Below, one piece after another: positions 50,995 through 60,439 of a DNA stretch of 64,000 bases. Location: the NCBI GenBank assembly GCA_016716525.1, contig JADJWE010000010.1, forward strand, positions 248,001-312,000, in the 5' to 3' direction. Each line of letters opens with the position of its first letter. The stretch's first letter is position 1. Below the pieces are notes generated by a model that was given only the letters and a program-made list of their open reading frames with translations, was not told the origin of the DNA and did no database searches. Source of the DNA: Candidatus Flexicrinis affinis. Its GTDB lineage: Bacteria; Chloroflexota; Anaerolineae; Aggregatilineales; Phototrophicaceae. The position numbers were made by a program, and so were the translations under genes.

Positions 50995-51304
50995 GCTGCT
51001 TCCTCGTCCTCATGTCTGCTTCCCAGCGATCGGAACTGGGTTCGTATACGGTGATCACTTTGCGATGTGGCGGATACGAGACCTGTATATGAAGCGGCCG
51101 TCCAGCCTTCGTTAAGCCAAGCAGAAGGCAAGAAGGTCCGTACTTGTCGTTCGGGTAATCCTCTATCACTTCACCTGCCTGTATCGCCTCGTCGATCTCG
51201 TCACTTAGGATACGCCGCTGAGCGGACTTCTCGTGTGCGTGTGCGCTCAGTATGAAATTGCGGTCTCTATAGTGTTTGCGAATTTCTTCGTCCGCCGGTG
51301 GCAT
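50987..51304 (-). CDS. DUF4258 toxin-like protein
   Basis: A 105-residue protein: NFILSAHAHEKSAQRRILSDEIDEAIQAGEVIEDYPNDKYGPSCLLLGLTKAGRPLHIQVSY then ITVYEP. This is the DUF4258/RelE-like pattern that partners YgiT zinc-finger antitoxins. Its basic and His residues could form an RNase site. It is 7 bases after the deoC stop, so the island may share the deoC transcript. Confidence 0.82.
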   Translation of the reverse strand: MPPADEEIRKHYRDRNFILSAHAHEKSAQRRILSDEIDEAIQAGEVIEDYPNDKYGPSCLLLGLTKAGRPLHIQVSYPPHRKVITVYEPSSDRWEADMRTRKQHG

Positions 51305-51311
51305 TTAGCCC

Positions 51312-52331
51312 TCATCCCATCGGCATGTGGTGCTTGGCGGCGTAGCGGCCGGTAACGTGGTGCGACAACTGCCGTTCGATGTCCGTCAGCAGGCCGGACG
51401 CGCCGAAGCGGAACAGGTCGGGCTGCATCCAGCGCACGCCGAGCTCTTCGCGCATCAGGGATTGATAGTTGAGCGCGTCTTTCGCCACGCGGATTCCGCC
51501 GGCCGGCTTGTAGCCGATCAGGTAGCCGGTGCGCTCGTAGTATTCGCGGATGGCGCGCGTCATCACGAGGCTGACCTCCAGCGTCGCGTTGACCGACTCC
51601 TTGCCAGTGCTGGTCTTGATGAAGTCGGCACCGGCCATCATGGCGACGAGGCTGGCTTTGGCGACGTTGGTCAGCGTCCCCAGTTCACCGGTCGCCAGAA
51701 TGGTCTTGATGTGCGCGTCACCGCACGCCTCGCGGAACGCCTTGACCTCGTCGTACAGCTTCTGCCACTCGTTGCGCAGGGCGTATTCGCGGGTGATGAC
51801 GATGTCGATTTCGCGCGCGCCGGCCTCGACCGACGCGTGAATCTCTTCCACGCGCTGCTTGAACGGGCTGAGTCCGGCGGGGAACCCGGTGCTGACCGCC
51901 GCGACCGGAATGTCGGTGCCTTGCAAGGCGGCGATCGCGTCCGCTACGCGCTGGTGGTAGACGCACACCGCACCCACGGTAATTCCCGCGTCTGCCATGC
52001 CCAGCGCTTCGAGGATGTCCTCGCGGACGGGATTGCGCGCCTTCGCGCAGAGGCGCTGCACATTCGAGGGCGTGTCGTCGCCGCTGAGGGTGGTGAGGTC
52101 GATGCAGGTCACGGCCTTGAGCAGCCATGCGGCCTGCGCGTCCTGCTTGACGCTGCGACGGGCGGGGATCGTCTTGGCGCGGCGCTCGGCGGCGCTGCGG
52201 TTGACCCGCGCCCGGTTCACCCAGCCGAGGTCGAGCGGCATGCCGGGGTTACGTTTGAGTTCGGCGGACGGTTCAGGGACGGCGGCCTGCTTGACGCCGT
52301 TCCCGTTGATCGAGGCTGTTTTTCGGGCCAT
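51312..52331 (-). CDS. deoC: Deoxyribose-phosphate aldolase
   Basis: A 339-residue class I aldolase with the Schiff-base lysine in GADFIKTSTGK. Other landmarks are CIDLTTLSGDDTP, AVSTGFPAG, EIDIVITREYAL, KTILATGELG and YKPAGGIRVAKDAL. It splits 2-deoxyribose 5-phosphate into glyceraldehyde 3-phosphate and acetaldehyde. It is longer than the ~220-residue short form because of an N-terminal extension of about 65 residues. The aldehyde dehydrogenase downstream could remove the acetaldehyde. Confidence 0.94.
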   Translation of the reverse strand: MARKTASINGNGVKQAAVPEPSAELKRNPGMPLDLGWVNRARVNRSAAERRAKTIPARRSVKQDAQAAWLLKAVTCIDLTTLSGDDTPSNVQRLCAKARNPVREDILEALGMADAGITVGAVCVYHQRVADAIAALQGTDIPVAAVSTGFPAGLSPFKQRVEEIHASVEAGAREIDIVITREYALRNEWQKLYDEVKAFREACGDAHIKTILATGELGTLTNVAKASLVAMMAGADFIKTSTGKESVNATLEVSLVMTRAIREYYERTGYLIGYKPAGGIRVAKDALNYQSLMREELGVRWMQPDLFRFGASGLLTDIERQLSHHVTGRYAAKHHMPMG

Positions 52332-52427
52332 CGCACGCGCCTTTCAAAATGATCGTATAATCCAGTATAGCACGGCGGACTATCGCTGCGCGGCACCTCC
52401 CCCCGTCGGTCGATCGAGGAGGCCTGC

Positions 52428-52808
52428 ATGCCGGTCACCAGCCAGTGGGACGACTCGGACGAGACGATCGTCCGCAACGAGTTTTCCGGAAAATGGACGT
52501 GGGACGAGTTCTTCGCGGCCAATAAGACGGCGGCGGATTTGATTGCGTCCAAGCCCTATCGCTGCGACATCATCGCCAATATGCGCCCCGGCGTGATGGA
52601 ATCGGCCGCGCCGGCACTGTACAACGCCCGCGAGGTGATGCGCACCTACCCGGGTAATTTCGGCCTGCTGGTGGTCGTCATCAACCCGTTGATCGGGATG
52701 CTCGCCAACGTGTTTAAGCGCTTCGACGCCGAGTTGGGCAACAAGGTCGTCAGCGTCGCCTCGGTCGAACAGGCCCGCGAGCTGATCGCACGAGAGCGCG
52801 CGCAGTAA
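52428..52808 (+). CDS. Small hypothetical protein, paralogue 1
   Basis: A 126-residue protein, WDDSDETIVRNEFSGKWTWDEFFAANKTAADLIASKPYRCDIIANM and so on, predicted alternating beta/alpha like STAS domains. It is about half identical to the 53406 gene. It has no signal or membrane segment. A GAGGAGG ribosome site precedes the ATG. Function is unknown; an STAS-like binding or switch role is only a guess. Confidence 0.75.
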   Translation: MPVTSQWDDSDETIVRNEFSGKWTWDEFFAANKTAADLIASKPYRCDIIANMRPGVMESAAPALYNAREVMRTYPGNFGLLVVVINPLIGMLANVFKRFDAELGNKVVSVASVEQARELIARERAQ

Positions 52809-52872
52809 GCCGCCTGATCAACGCACATCCTGTCCCTTTGGTTCGGACAAGCTTGAGAGGAGGAGGCACGTC

Positions 52873-53286
52873 ATGGATGATGCGAGCAAACTTCTGATTC
52901 TCGGTGGAGTCCTCAATATCGCGTTTGGCTTGGTCAACGGGATTCCCATTGCGTTGCAGCGCCAATCGCAGCCGGACTACTCGAAATATCTCCGGCTGAT
53001 CCATGTCGGCGCGCTGATGTGGGGACCGATTCTGATCAGCCTTGTGCTGGCGCTGCAGCTGTCGCCGCTTGACGCAGGGATTGAACTGGTCGCGGCGGGT
53101 CTGATGGTTGCGGCGTCGATCCTGCTCAACGTCAAAGATACGCTGAACTGGCGCATGGGCGTAAAGGACGAGTTTGCCGAGAAACCGCGCATTCCGCAGG
53201 TGATGGGCGGGCTGTTCTTTCTCACGAGTCTCGTGAGCATCGCGATCATCACGCTGGGAGTCGTGCAAGGGGTCTTCAGCACGTAA
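52873..53286 (+). CDS. Small integral membrane protein
   Basis: A 137-residue protein with four hydrophobic segments (LLILGGVLNIAFGLVNGIPI, GALMWGPILISLVLALQL, GIELVAAGLMVAASILLNV, GGLFFLTSLVSIAIITLGV). The family is not recognised. A GAGGAGGAGG ribosome site precedes the ATG. It sits between the two paralogous small proteins on the same strand. Confidence 0.78.
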   Translation: MDDASKLLILGGVLNIAFGLVNGIPIALQRQSQPDYSKYLRLIHVGALMWGPILISLVLALQLSPLDAGIELVAAGLMVAASILLNVKDTLNWRMGVKDEFAEKPRIPQVMGGLFFLTSLVSIAIITLGVVQGVFST

Positions 53287-53405
53287 GCGCATCCGACGTC
53301 CTTAATCTTTGCCGTCACAATCGTGACCTATAATCCTGCCAACTGCGTTCTCAAGTGTGAGAACGACTCTAGTGTCCGAATGATTGGCTGGAAGGCAGTG
53401 GCGAT

Positions 53406-53792
53406 ATGGCGGATGTAACGGTAGAGTGGGACGACGCCGACGAGACGATCGTTCGGGTGACGTTTATCGGGCGCTTCGCGTGGGACGAGTTTTTTGCGGC
53501 ACAGGAACAGGCTAACGTCCTGATCGCAAGCAAGTCCTACCGCTGTGACCTGATCGCCGACCTCAGCCGCGGCCGCTCGACCAACGCCGCCCCTGCGCTG
53601 ATGAACGCCAAGAAGGTCCTCGAGACATCCCCCGACAACCTCGGCCTGTTCGTCGTGATCACGTCGACTCTGGCGAACATTATCATCACGGCGCTCAAGC
53701 GCCTCGATCCGGCGCTCGCGGCCCGCGTCCTGACGGCGACACGGCTTGAGCAAGCGCGCCATCTGGTCGCCATGTCGCGCGAGCGGGCATAG
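53406..53792 (+). CDS. Small hypothetical protein, paralogue 2
   Basis: A 128-residue protein sharing WDDADETIVRVTF, WDEFFAAQEQANVLIASKSYRCDLIADLS and APALMNAKKVLETSPDNLGLFVVI with the 52428 gene. It has the same STAS-like alternation. The pair plus the membrane protein form a three-gene cluster. Confidence 0.75.
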   Translation: MADVTVEWDDADETIVRVTFIGRFAWDEFFAAQEQANVLIASKSYRCDLIADLSRGRSTNAAPALMNAKKVLETSPDNLGLFVVITSTLANIIITALKRLDPALAARVLTATRLEQARHLVAMSRERA

Positions 53793-53983
53793 CGGGCAGC
53801 CGGACCGCGCCCTCCGGAGAGACCGAGCGAGCGACACGTGAACACGAGGCGGTTCGTCGCGAATGCTTTCGATTGTCACCCCGGGAGGCATACCCCGTTG
53901 AACCGGCAGAGATGTAACTTGGCGGGTAGACGACACGAGCAGGCCGCGGAACGGCTTGTAGAGGCGACCCGCCGGGTCGTCCC

Positions 53984-54302
<319 letters not shown>

Positions 54303-54332
54303 TGAGGTCTGTGCGACGCGGGGTGAGGCGCC

Positions 54333-55280
54333 ATGACTCGCTTCCTGATCCGCCGTATCGCCCTGCTGGGCGTGACTATGCTGTTCACGTCGATCGTGAT
54401 CTTCGCGCTGACGCAGGTGCTGCCCGGCGACATCGCGCGCTTGCAGCTCGGGCGTGAGGCGTCCGAGGCCGCACTCGAGGCCTTCCGCGATCGGGCCGGC
54501 CTGAACGATCCGCTGCCAATGCAGTACGTCCACTGGCTGGGCGGATTCCTCACCGGCGACTGGGGGATCAGCTACAGCGCCGGCAATCCACCCGTTCAGC
54601 CGCTGGTGCTGGCGCGCCTGTCGAACACGCTGCGCCTCGCCGCGCTGACGCTCGTGATCGCCGTGCCGCTGTCGATCGCGCTGGGCGTGGTGGCGGCGCT
54701 GCGCCAGAACTCGTGGGTCGACAACCTCATCTCGCTGCTGTCGCTGTCGGTCGTCGGCCTGCCCGAGTTCGTCACCGGCGTCGTGCTGATCAACGTGTTC
54801 GCTACGGGGTTGGGCTGGTTCCCGCCGACCGCGCTGATCGCGCCCGATTTCACGTTCGGCGATTGGCTGCGCACGCTGACCCTGCCGGCCATTACGGCGA
54901 CGTTCGTGCTGCTCGGCTACGTCGTGCGCATGACCCGCGCCGGCATGCTGGAAGAACTGCGCCAGCCCTACGTGCAGACCGCCACGCTCAAGGGGCTGCC
55001 GCGGCGCACGGTGATCGTCAAGCACGTGCTGCGCAACGCCCTGATGCCGACCGTGACGGTGGTGGCGCTCAGCGTGGGCTGGCTGATCGGCGGGCTGATC
55101 GTGATCGAGAACGTGTTCAGCTTCCCCGGCCTCGGCGCGCTGCTGATCGAGGCGGTGGAGGGCAAGAACATCCCGCTGCTGCAAGCGTGCGTGATGGTGG
55201 TGATCTTCTTCTTCGCGCTGGCGAACCTGATCGCCGACCTGCTGTACGCCGCGCTCAACCCGCGCATCCGGTTGGGATAG
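54333..55280 (+). CDS. DppB-type ABC permease
   Basis: A 315-residue inner-membrane permease of peptide/nickel transporters: LIRRIALLGVTMLFTSIVIF, an LPGDIARLQLG loop, YVHWLGGFLTGDWGISY and the EAA loop YVQTATLKGLPRRTVIVKHVLRNALMP, followed by VENVFSFPGLG-like IENVFSFPGLGALL. It normally works with DppC, two ATPases and a binding protein, none of which is in the window. Only the artefact block lies upstream, so partners may have been lost in assembly. Confidence 0.93.
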   Translation: MTRFLIRRIALLGVTMLFTSIVIFALTQVLPGDIARLQLGREASEAALEAFRDRAGLNDPLPMQYVHWLGGFLTGDWGISYSAGNPPVQPLVLARLSNTLRLAALTLVIAVPLSIALGVVAALRQNSWVDNLISLLSLSVVGLPEFVTGVVLINVFATGLGWFPPTALIAPDFTFGDWLRTLTLPAITATFVLLGYVVRMTRAGMLEELRQPYVQTATLKGLPRRTVIVKHVLRNALMPTVTVVALSVGWLIGGLIVIENVFSFPGLGALLIEAVEGKNIPLLQACVMVVIFFFALANLIADLLYAALNPRIRLG

Positions 55281-55356
55281 GGGCGCGGCGGCGCACACGT
55301 CGGCCACCTTTCGTGCTAGAATCAGCGGGTAGAATTTGCCCGGACAAAGCTAATCT

Positions 55357-56361
55357 ATGCCTAAAGTCAGCAAGCTCACGTTTATCGATCTCTTCGCAGG
55401 TATCGGCGGGTTCCGAATCGGGTTTGAACGTGCCGGATGCACCTGCGTGTTCTCGTCGGAGTGGAATAAGTATGCGCAGGAGACGTATGTTGCCAACTAC
55501 GGCGAGTGCCCGGCAGGCGACATTACGAAAATCGCTTCGGAGATAATTCCCGATCACGACATATTGACGGCCGGATTCCCCTGCCAGCCATTCAGTATTG
55601 CTGGCGTCAGCAAGCACAACGCGCTGGGAAGTGCGCACGGGTTTGAGCACGAGACACAAGGCACGTTGTTCTTTGATGTCGCGCGGATCATTCGCGACAG
55701 GCAGCCGGCGGCATTTGTTCTTGAGAACGTCAAGAACCTGAGAACACACGATAAGGGCCGGACATTTCGAGTCATCATGGAAACGCTTCAAGATGAGCTG
55801 GGATATCACGTCGAGTATCAAATCATTGATGCCCGGCGTGTTGTGCCACAACATCGTGAGCGGATCTATATCGTCGGATTCCGCGAGCCGCGTGCGTTCA
55901 AGTTTCCGGAGCTGACGGACGCAAAACACAGCGTTGCGGACATTCTGGAGCCAGAGGTTGAGGACAAATACACTTTGACTGACAATCTTTGGGCGTATCT
56001 GCAGGACTATGCCCGTAAGCACAAAGCAAAAGGCAATGGCTTCGGTTTCGGGCTGGTCGACCTCGCTGGAGTGACCAGAACGTTGAGCGCCCGATACTAC
56101 AAGGATGGCTCGGAAATACTCATCCCGCAGGACGGCAAGAATCCACGGCGCCTTACACCGCGCGAATGCGCGCGGCTCATGGGCTATCCGGACACGTTCA
56201 AGATCGTTTGCAGCGATATGCAAGCCTACAAGCAGTTTGGAAACTCTGTCGCTGTACCGGTCGTGGAGGCCATTGCGAGGGAGGTCGTAGCGTGCCTGAA
56301 CAGCCCCGTGGTCGACACACAGGATCGAGAGAAGCTACCAACACAGCCGATCTTGATCTAG
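55357..56361 (+). CDS. DNA cytosine-5 methyltransferase
   Basis: A 334-residue C5 methyltransferase. Motif I is [16 protein letters not shown], motif [13 protein letters not shown] with the catalytic cysteine, motif VI ENVKNL, motif [15 protein letters not shown], then a target-recognition stretch and motif [15 protein letters not shown]. It should protect DNA from the EcoRII-type enzyme two genes on. The recognition site is not readable; for EcoRII it is CCWGG. The region is visibly less GC-rich than its neighbours, suggesting transfer. Confidence 0.95.
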   Translation: MPKVSKLTFIDLFAGIGGFRIGFERAGCTCVFSSEWNKYAQETYVANYGECPAGDITKIASEIIPDHDILTAGFPCQPFSIAGVSKHNALGSAHGFEHETQGTLFFDVARIIRDRQPAAFVLENVKNLRTHDKGRTFRVIMETLQDELGYHVEYQIIDARRVVPQHRERIYIVGFREPRAFKFPELTDAKHSVADILEPEVEDKYTLTDNLWAYLQDYARKHKAKGNGFGFGLVDLAGVTRTLSARYYKDGSEILIPQDGKNPRRLTPRECARLMGYPDTFKIVCSDMQAYKQFGNSVAVPVVEAIAREVVACLNSPVVDTQDREKLPTQPILI

Positions 56362-57029
56362 GCACAATTGAGACAATTCGCGATGTCTTGATCCGCTGGG
56401 GTGCCGAAAACTACCGCGAATTTCCCTGGCGCGCCCCGGAGCAACCATGGCACGGTCTGACTGCGGAGATTCTGCTGCAGCGGACGCGCGCGCAATCGGT
56501 TATCCCGGTATATCTTAAGTTCACGAACAGGTTCCCCACGCCACTTGATTTGGCAACAGCATCGGTAGAAGAAATCGAGGATGTCATACGTCCGCTCGGG
56601 CTCCGGTGGCGCGCGCCACTGCTCAAGCGGCTCGGAGATACTCTGCAGCGGCTGTACGGCGAGGTGCCGGAAACCGAGAAGGCGCTTCGGAAGCTCCCCG
56701 GCGTGGGGCCGTACGCAGCTGGCGCGTATCTCAGCCTTCACGCGAACAAGCGCAGCACCATTATCGATGCTAACATCGTACGCTTCGTGGGGCGATTGAT
56801 GGATCGACCGACCGACGCGGAGTCGAGACGCAAGAAGTGGGTCCGTGACGTTGTTGATGCGCTTACGCCCGGTGACGAGGTGCGCAATTTCAATTACGCG
56901 CTCTTGGATTTCACGATGGAGATTTGCGCACCGAAACCGCACTGTGATAAATGTCCTGTCGGAGAGCAACTATGCGCTTACAAACATCGACTATCTGTTG
57001 GAAGTGTGACTCCAGATGAGACTGACTGA
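56292..57029 (+). CDS. HhH-GPD mismatch DNA glycosylase linked to the methyltransferase
   Basis: A 245-residue EndoIII/MutY-superfamily glycosylase: [23 protein letters not shown], the helix-hairpin-helix [15 protein letters not shown], catalytic Asp in IIDANIVRF, and an iron-sulfur site C-X5-C-X2-C-X6-C ([18 protein letters not shown]). The position of the EndoIII lysine is Tyr, as in the T/G-mismatch glycosylase Mig.Mth next to an archaeal C5 methyltransferase. It probably repairs T:G arising from 5-methylcytosine deamination. The GTG start at 56292 (GGGAGG upstream) overlaps the methyltransferase by 70 bases. Confidence 0.87.
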   Translation: MPEQPRGRHTGSREATNTADLDLGTIETIRDVLIRWGAENYREFPWRAPEQPWHGLTAEILLQRTRAQSVIPVYLKFTNRFPTPLDLATASVEEIEDVIRPLGLRWRAPLLKRLGDTLQRLYGEVPETEKALRKLPGVGPYAAGAYLSLHANKRSTIIDANIVRFVGRLMDRPTDAESRRKKWVRDVVDALTPGDEVRNFNYALLDFTMEICAPKPHCDKCPVGEQLCAYKHRLSVGSVTPDETD

Positions 57030-58215
57030 TCTATTTTCCTCAGTTGCAGTAAAGGTCTTGCGCACTGTAGATCTACCTGGCCGAGGTTCCAATCAACACG
57101 AAGTGAACGGTGCGGCCGCGCTGCGAGACTTCTTCCAGACGAGCGAACGACTTCAAGGCGAAATCAAGTGGTATTACTTCAGCGAAGACGAAGAGGTTGT
57201 GACTGCTGACAGTACGTTCACGTTTTATGACGCCAGAGTGAAGAGTGCAGCCCGTACAGGCCGCTCTGAGTGGCGACTGTACTACTACGGTGATTTTCTC
57301 TCAAGGGCAACCGAAGGCGACTTACTTGTGCTTGCCCGCGACAAGAATTCGAGCGTTCACGCTCTTGTGTTCGAGAATGATTCCAGTTGGGTACATGCTG
57401 CACGTTATCTCTTCGGGTTCGATAGCGAAGCGGAACAGCTCGTCCTGCTTCCGGAGGAGAGTTTGTCAGCGACTTCCATCGAGTTTGCAAGATCACAGAT
57501 TCTTGAAGCTCTCGAGATCGCAGTGGACATGTTTGATGGCGATCGCTACCTGGACCTTGTCACGCGAAGGTTCGGGAACCACTTTCCATCAACCAAAGAC
57601 ATGTCCGACTTCGCGCGATCAGTTGAAGAAGTTGATGCGAAGGTCGATCCAGACACTGCACTCACAACCTGGATTCAGTGCGAAGAGAATCTGTTCCGGG
57701 CTATTGAGGCCGTGCAGGTGAAGGAGAAACTTGCGGTTGGTTTCGAGGATGTCGATGACTTCATAAGCTACTCGCTTTCGGTGCAGAACCGCAGGAAGTC
57801 AAGGATGGGGCATGCGCTCGAAAACCATCTGGCTGCCATCTTCGACGCACACGGCCTAATGTACGAGCGTCAAGTGAGGACTGAAAAGAAGAAATCGGCC
57901 GACTTTCTGTTTCCCGGCGGCAGCGAGTATCATGATCCAGACTTCAACGCTTCGCTGCTGGTTATGCTTGCGGCGAAATCCACACTAAAGGATCGATGGA
58001 GGCAGATACTCACCGAAGCTGACAGGATTCCTTCAAAGCATCTTTGCACGATCGATACGCGAGTTTCTCGTGAATCGATAGATGAAATGCGCAGCAAGGA
58101 CGTGATTCTGATCGTGCCCCAAGCTGTCAGACCTGCATATCTCCCCGACCTGCAACGGGTCATGCTTTCAGTTGGTGACTTCATCGCGCAGGTGCAGCAG
58201 AAGCAGTTACATTGA
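57016..58215 (+). CDS. EcoRII-type restriction endonuclease
   Basis: A 399-residue type II enzyme. The C-terminal third matches EcoRII-C: SRMGHALENHLAAIFDAHG, SADFLFPGG with the catalytic Asp, and LAAKSTLKDRWRQILTEADR with the catalytic lysines. The N-terminal ~180 residues would be the EcoRII-like effector DNA-binding domain. EcoRII cuts CCWGG and needs two sites. The ATG overlaps the glycosylase end by 14 bases, so all three genes form one unit. Confidence 0.9.
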   Translation: MRLTDLFSSVAVKVLRTVDLPGRGSNQHEVNGAAALRDFFQTSERLQGEIKWYYFSEDEEVVTADSTFTFYDARVKSAARTGRSEWRLYYYGDFLSRATEGDLLVLARDKNSSVHALVFENDSSWVHAARYLFGFDSEAEQLVLLPEESLSATSIEFARSQILEALEIAVDMFDGDRYLDLVTRRFGNHFPSTKDMSDFARSVEEVDAKVDPDTALTTWIQCEENLFRAIEAVQVKEKLAVGFEDVDDFISYSLSVQNRRKSRMGHALENHLAAIFDAHGLMYERQVRTEKKKSADFLFPGGSEYHDPDFNASLLVMLAAKSTLKDRWRQILTEADRIPSKHLCTIDTRVSRESIDEMRSKDVILIVPQAVRPAYLPDLQRVMLSVGDFIAQVQQKQLH

Positions 58216-58279
58216 ATAGAGAGTCAGGACATTGCCGCACGTACGAATCCTACGGTAGAAACAGACACAAGGGATAGAG

Positions 58280-58447
58280 ATGCAATTCGATACCAAGTAT
58301 GATGACCCGTTTCGACGTATCTCCTCACTTGATCTGCGGCGCGAAGCGGACAATGTATCAGTGCTTAAGCGAGACAATTATTCATCTCATGTTTTCGACC
58401 GGCACGCGGCGAAAATCAGATCAGAGATTCTAGTCCAGAGGAAGTAA
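58280..58447 (+). CDS. Small hypothetical ORF after the restriction enzyme
   Basis: A 55-residue frame, MQFDTKYDDPFRRISSLDLR then ENDVSV-like ADNVSVLKRDNYSSHVFDRH and EILVQRK, with AAGGGATAGAG upstream. It keeps the lower GC of the restriction-modification unit. It could be a small accessory protein or a gene remnant; there is no recognised family. Confidence 0.4.
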   Translation: MQFDTKYDDPFRRISSLDLRREADNVSVLKRDNYSSHVFDRHAAKIRSEILVQRK

Positions 58448-58635
58448 GTTCTCAGGAGAGGCGAGGAAGCGATGTCTCCGCGCACGTCTCGGAAAGCCTC
58501 CTAGTCGCCGCATCCCCGCCACCCACCTACGGCTTGATAACGCCGTGCGGCGCGCACTTGCATCCCCTCGCGCGGTGCGCCAAAATGGACGCCTGCTGCC
58601 CCGGTCTGCACGCAGGTCACAGGATCCGAGTCGAC

Positions 58636-60439
58636 ATGGAACTTCCGCTGCCGTCTAACGAAACGCTTGTCGAGTACAGCGAGTCGATTCCGTGGCAGAT
58701 GATCGAAGACCGAAAGCGCGCCTTCAACGACGCCGTCAAGGAATTGGCCGACTCTGGCAGCGACGCCCCGCTCGACCTCGACGCGCTGCATAACCACGTC
58801 GGCCTGCCGATCACCGCCTACTATCCCGACGCGCCGCCCGAGCAGGGTAACGTGTTCCTCGCCGAGCACAACGGCCACACGTTCGTGATGGGCAGCACGG
58901 TCAGCGCGCGCTACCGCAGCGGCAAATCCCACGCCAAGGCCGTCGTGCCGTACAACTTCAACCCGTCGGTCAATCACACCAATCTGGCGGTCACCGACGC
59001 GCCGACCACCCAAATGCGCGCGCTGGGTGCCGAACTGGAGCTGGGCCTGCTGCACCCGGACGGGCGCGGCCCGGTCGAAAACGAGATGCAGACGTTCATC
59101 CGCGCGTACTCGCAGCACGCGCGCCGGATCGGCGTCACCCCGCAGATCGACCGCGAGGCGTGCCAGTATCAGGTCGAGTGCCACGTCGCGCCCGGCGTCG
59201 GCTATCAGCTCACGCGGGCGTCGCTCGACGGCATCATGGCGTCGCTGATCGCCGCCAGCGAGGTCACCGGCCTGACCACGGCCATCCTGTCGGCCTACCC
59301 GATCCTGAGCGACTTCAAGCTCAGCGAAGACTCTAAGGTGATGACCGCGCGCGATCTGATGGTGTGGGTCAACGCCGCGGTCCCCGAATACGGCGAAAAA
59401 CTGGCGCGCACGAAGGATAAGTACGGCATCGACCCCGACGCCAACGTGATCGAGGTCTTCCGTATTCAGGGCTGCCACATCCACCTCGACGTGGCGGCGC
59501 GCTCCGGAGGCGCTCGGCCTCTTGCAGTTCATGACCTTGCTGCGCAGCGCCACGGCCATCGCCAACAGCGCGATCCTCAAGGGCGGGCCGTTCGTCAACG
59601 GCACGTGCGACGCCGAGCTGTTGTGCGTCCGCGAGTCGATCCGGTCGACCACCATCACCGGACGCACGCTCGACATGCCGCTGACGCCGCACCTGCGCCC
59701 CGGCGACCTCGACAAATACGCCGATTTGCTCAAGAGCGAACGCGTCAACTCGGTCGTGCGCGCGCTGTTGTACGAGGACGGCCTCGGCATCCCCAACAGC
59801 GCCATGCACAACCCGATGGGCCGTCTGCGCCCCGACCTGGGCAGCACCAAGCGCATCTGCACGCTGGAGTCGACGGGCATGCCGGTCAACATTTCGGCGT
59901 CGCGGCAGGCCGCCGTGCTGACCGACTTCGAGTTCAGCCACGCGCTGATGGAGAACTACTTCCGCGAGCACGGCCTCAACCTCGACCCGATGCGCGAGGA
60001 CAAGACGCTGTGGGCGATCCTCGGCCCGCTCGACATCGACACCTTCCACGCGCAGCACGCGCAAAGCGACCGTCTCGGGCATGAATTGACGCTCACGACC
60101 GCCGCCGGCACCGAGATGAGCGTGCCGGAGTTCTATGAGATGAAGCGCATCTACCTGCACAAGCATCTGGTCGACGTGGCGCAAATCCGCCCGCGCGACA
60201 TCGACGACGTGTACAGCAGCTTGCAGCGCATGCTCGTGCCGCCGTCGGGTCAGCAGGCCCAGACGGTCGAGCAGTATATCTGCGACACCAAGCTGCGCAG
60301 CACGGGCAACTGGGGCCGCATCCTGCGCAACGCGTTCATCGAGGAAGGCGGCACGCCCGGCACCTCCAACCCCGACGCCGTGCTGCGTGTCGTCACGCGC
60401 ATGCACGCCGCACTGCGCCAGCGCTACCTGCAAGATTGA
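58636..60439 (+). pseudogene. GCS2-type glutamate-cysteine ligase-like gene with frameshift
   Basis: The first frame gives MELPLPSNETLVEYSESIPW, MRALGAELELGLLHPDGRGP, CQYQVECHVAPGVGYQ and QGCHIHLDVAARS, the motifs of GCS2/YbdK carboxylate-amine ligases. Near 59500-59512 one base is gained or lost. The next frame continues EALGLLQFMTLLRSATAIANSAIL, RESIRSTTITGR and so on to 60439. Together about 600 residues, longer than YbdK, with a C-terminal extension of unknown role. Both halves look conserved, so a sequencing error is as likely as a real break. Upstream ATG 58585 is an alternative start. Confidence 0.7.
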
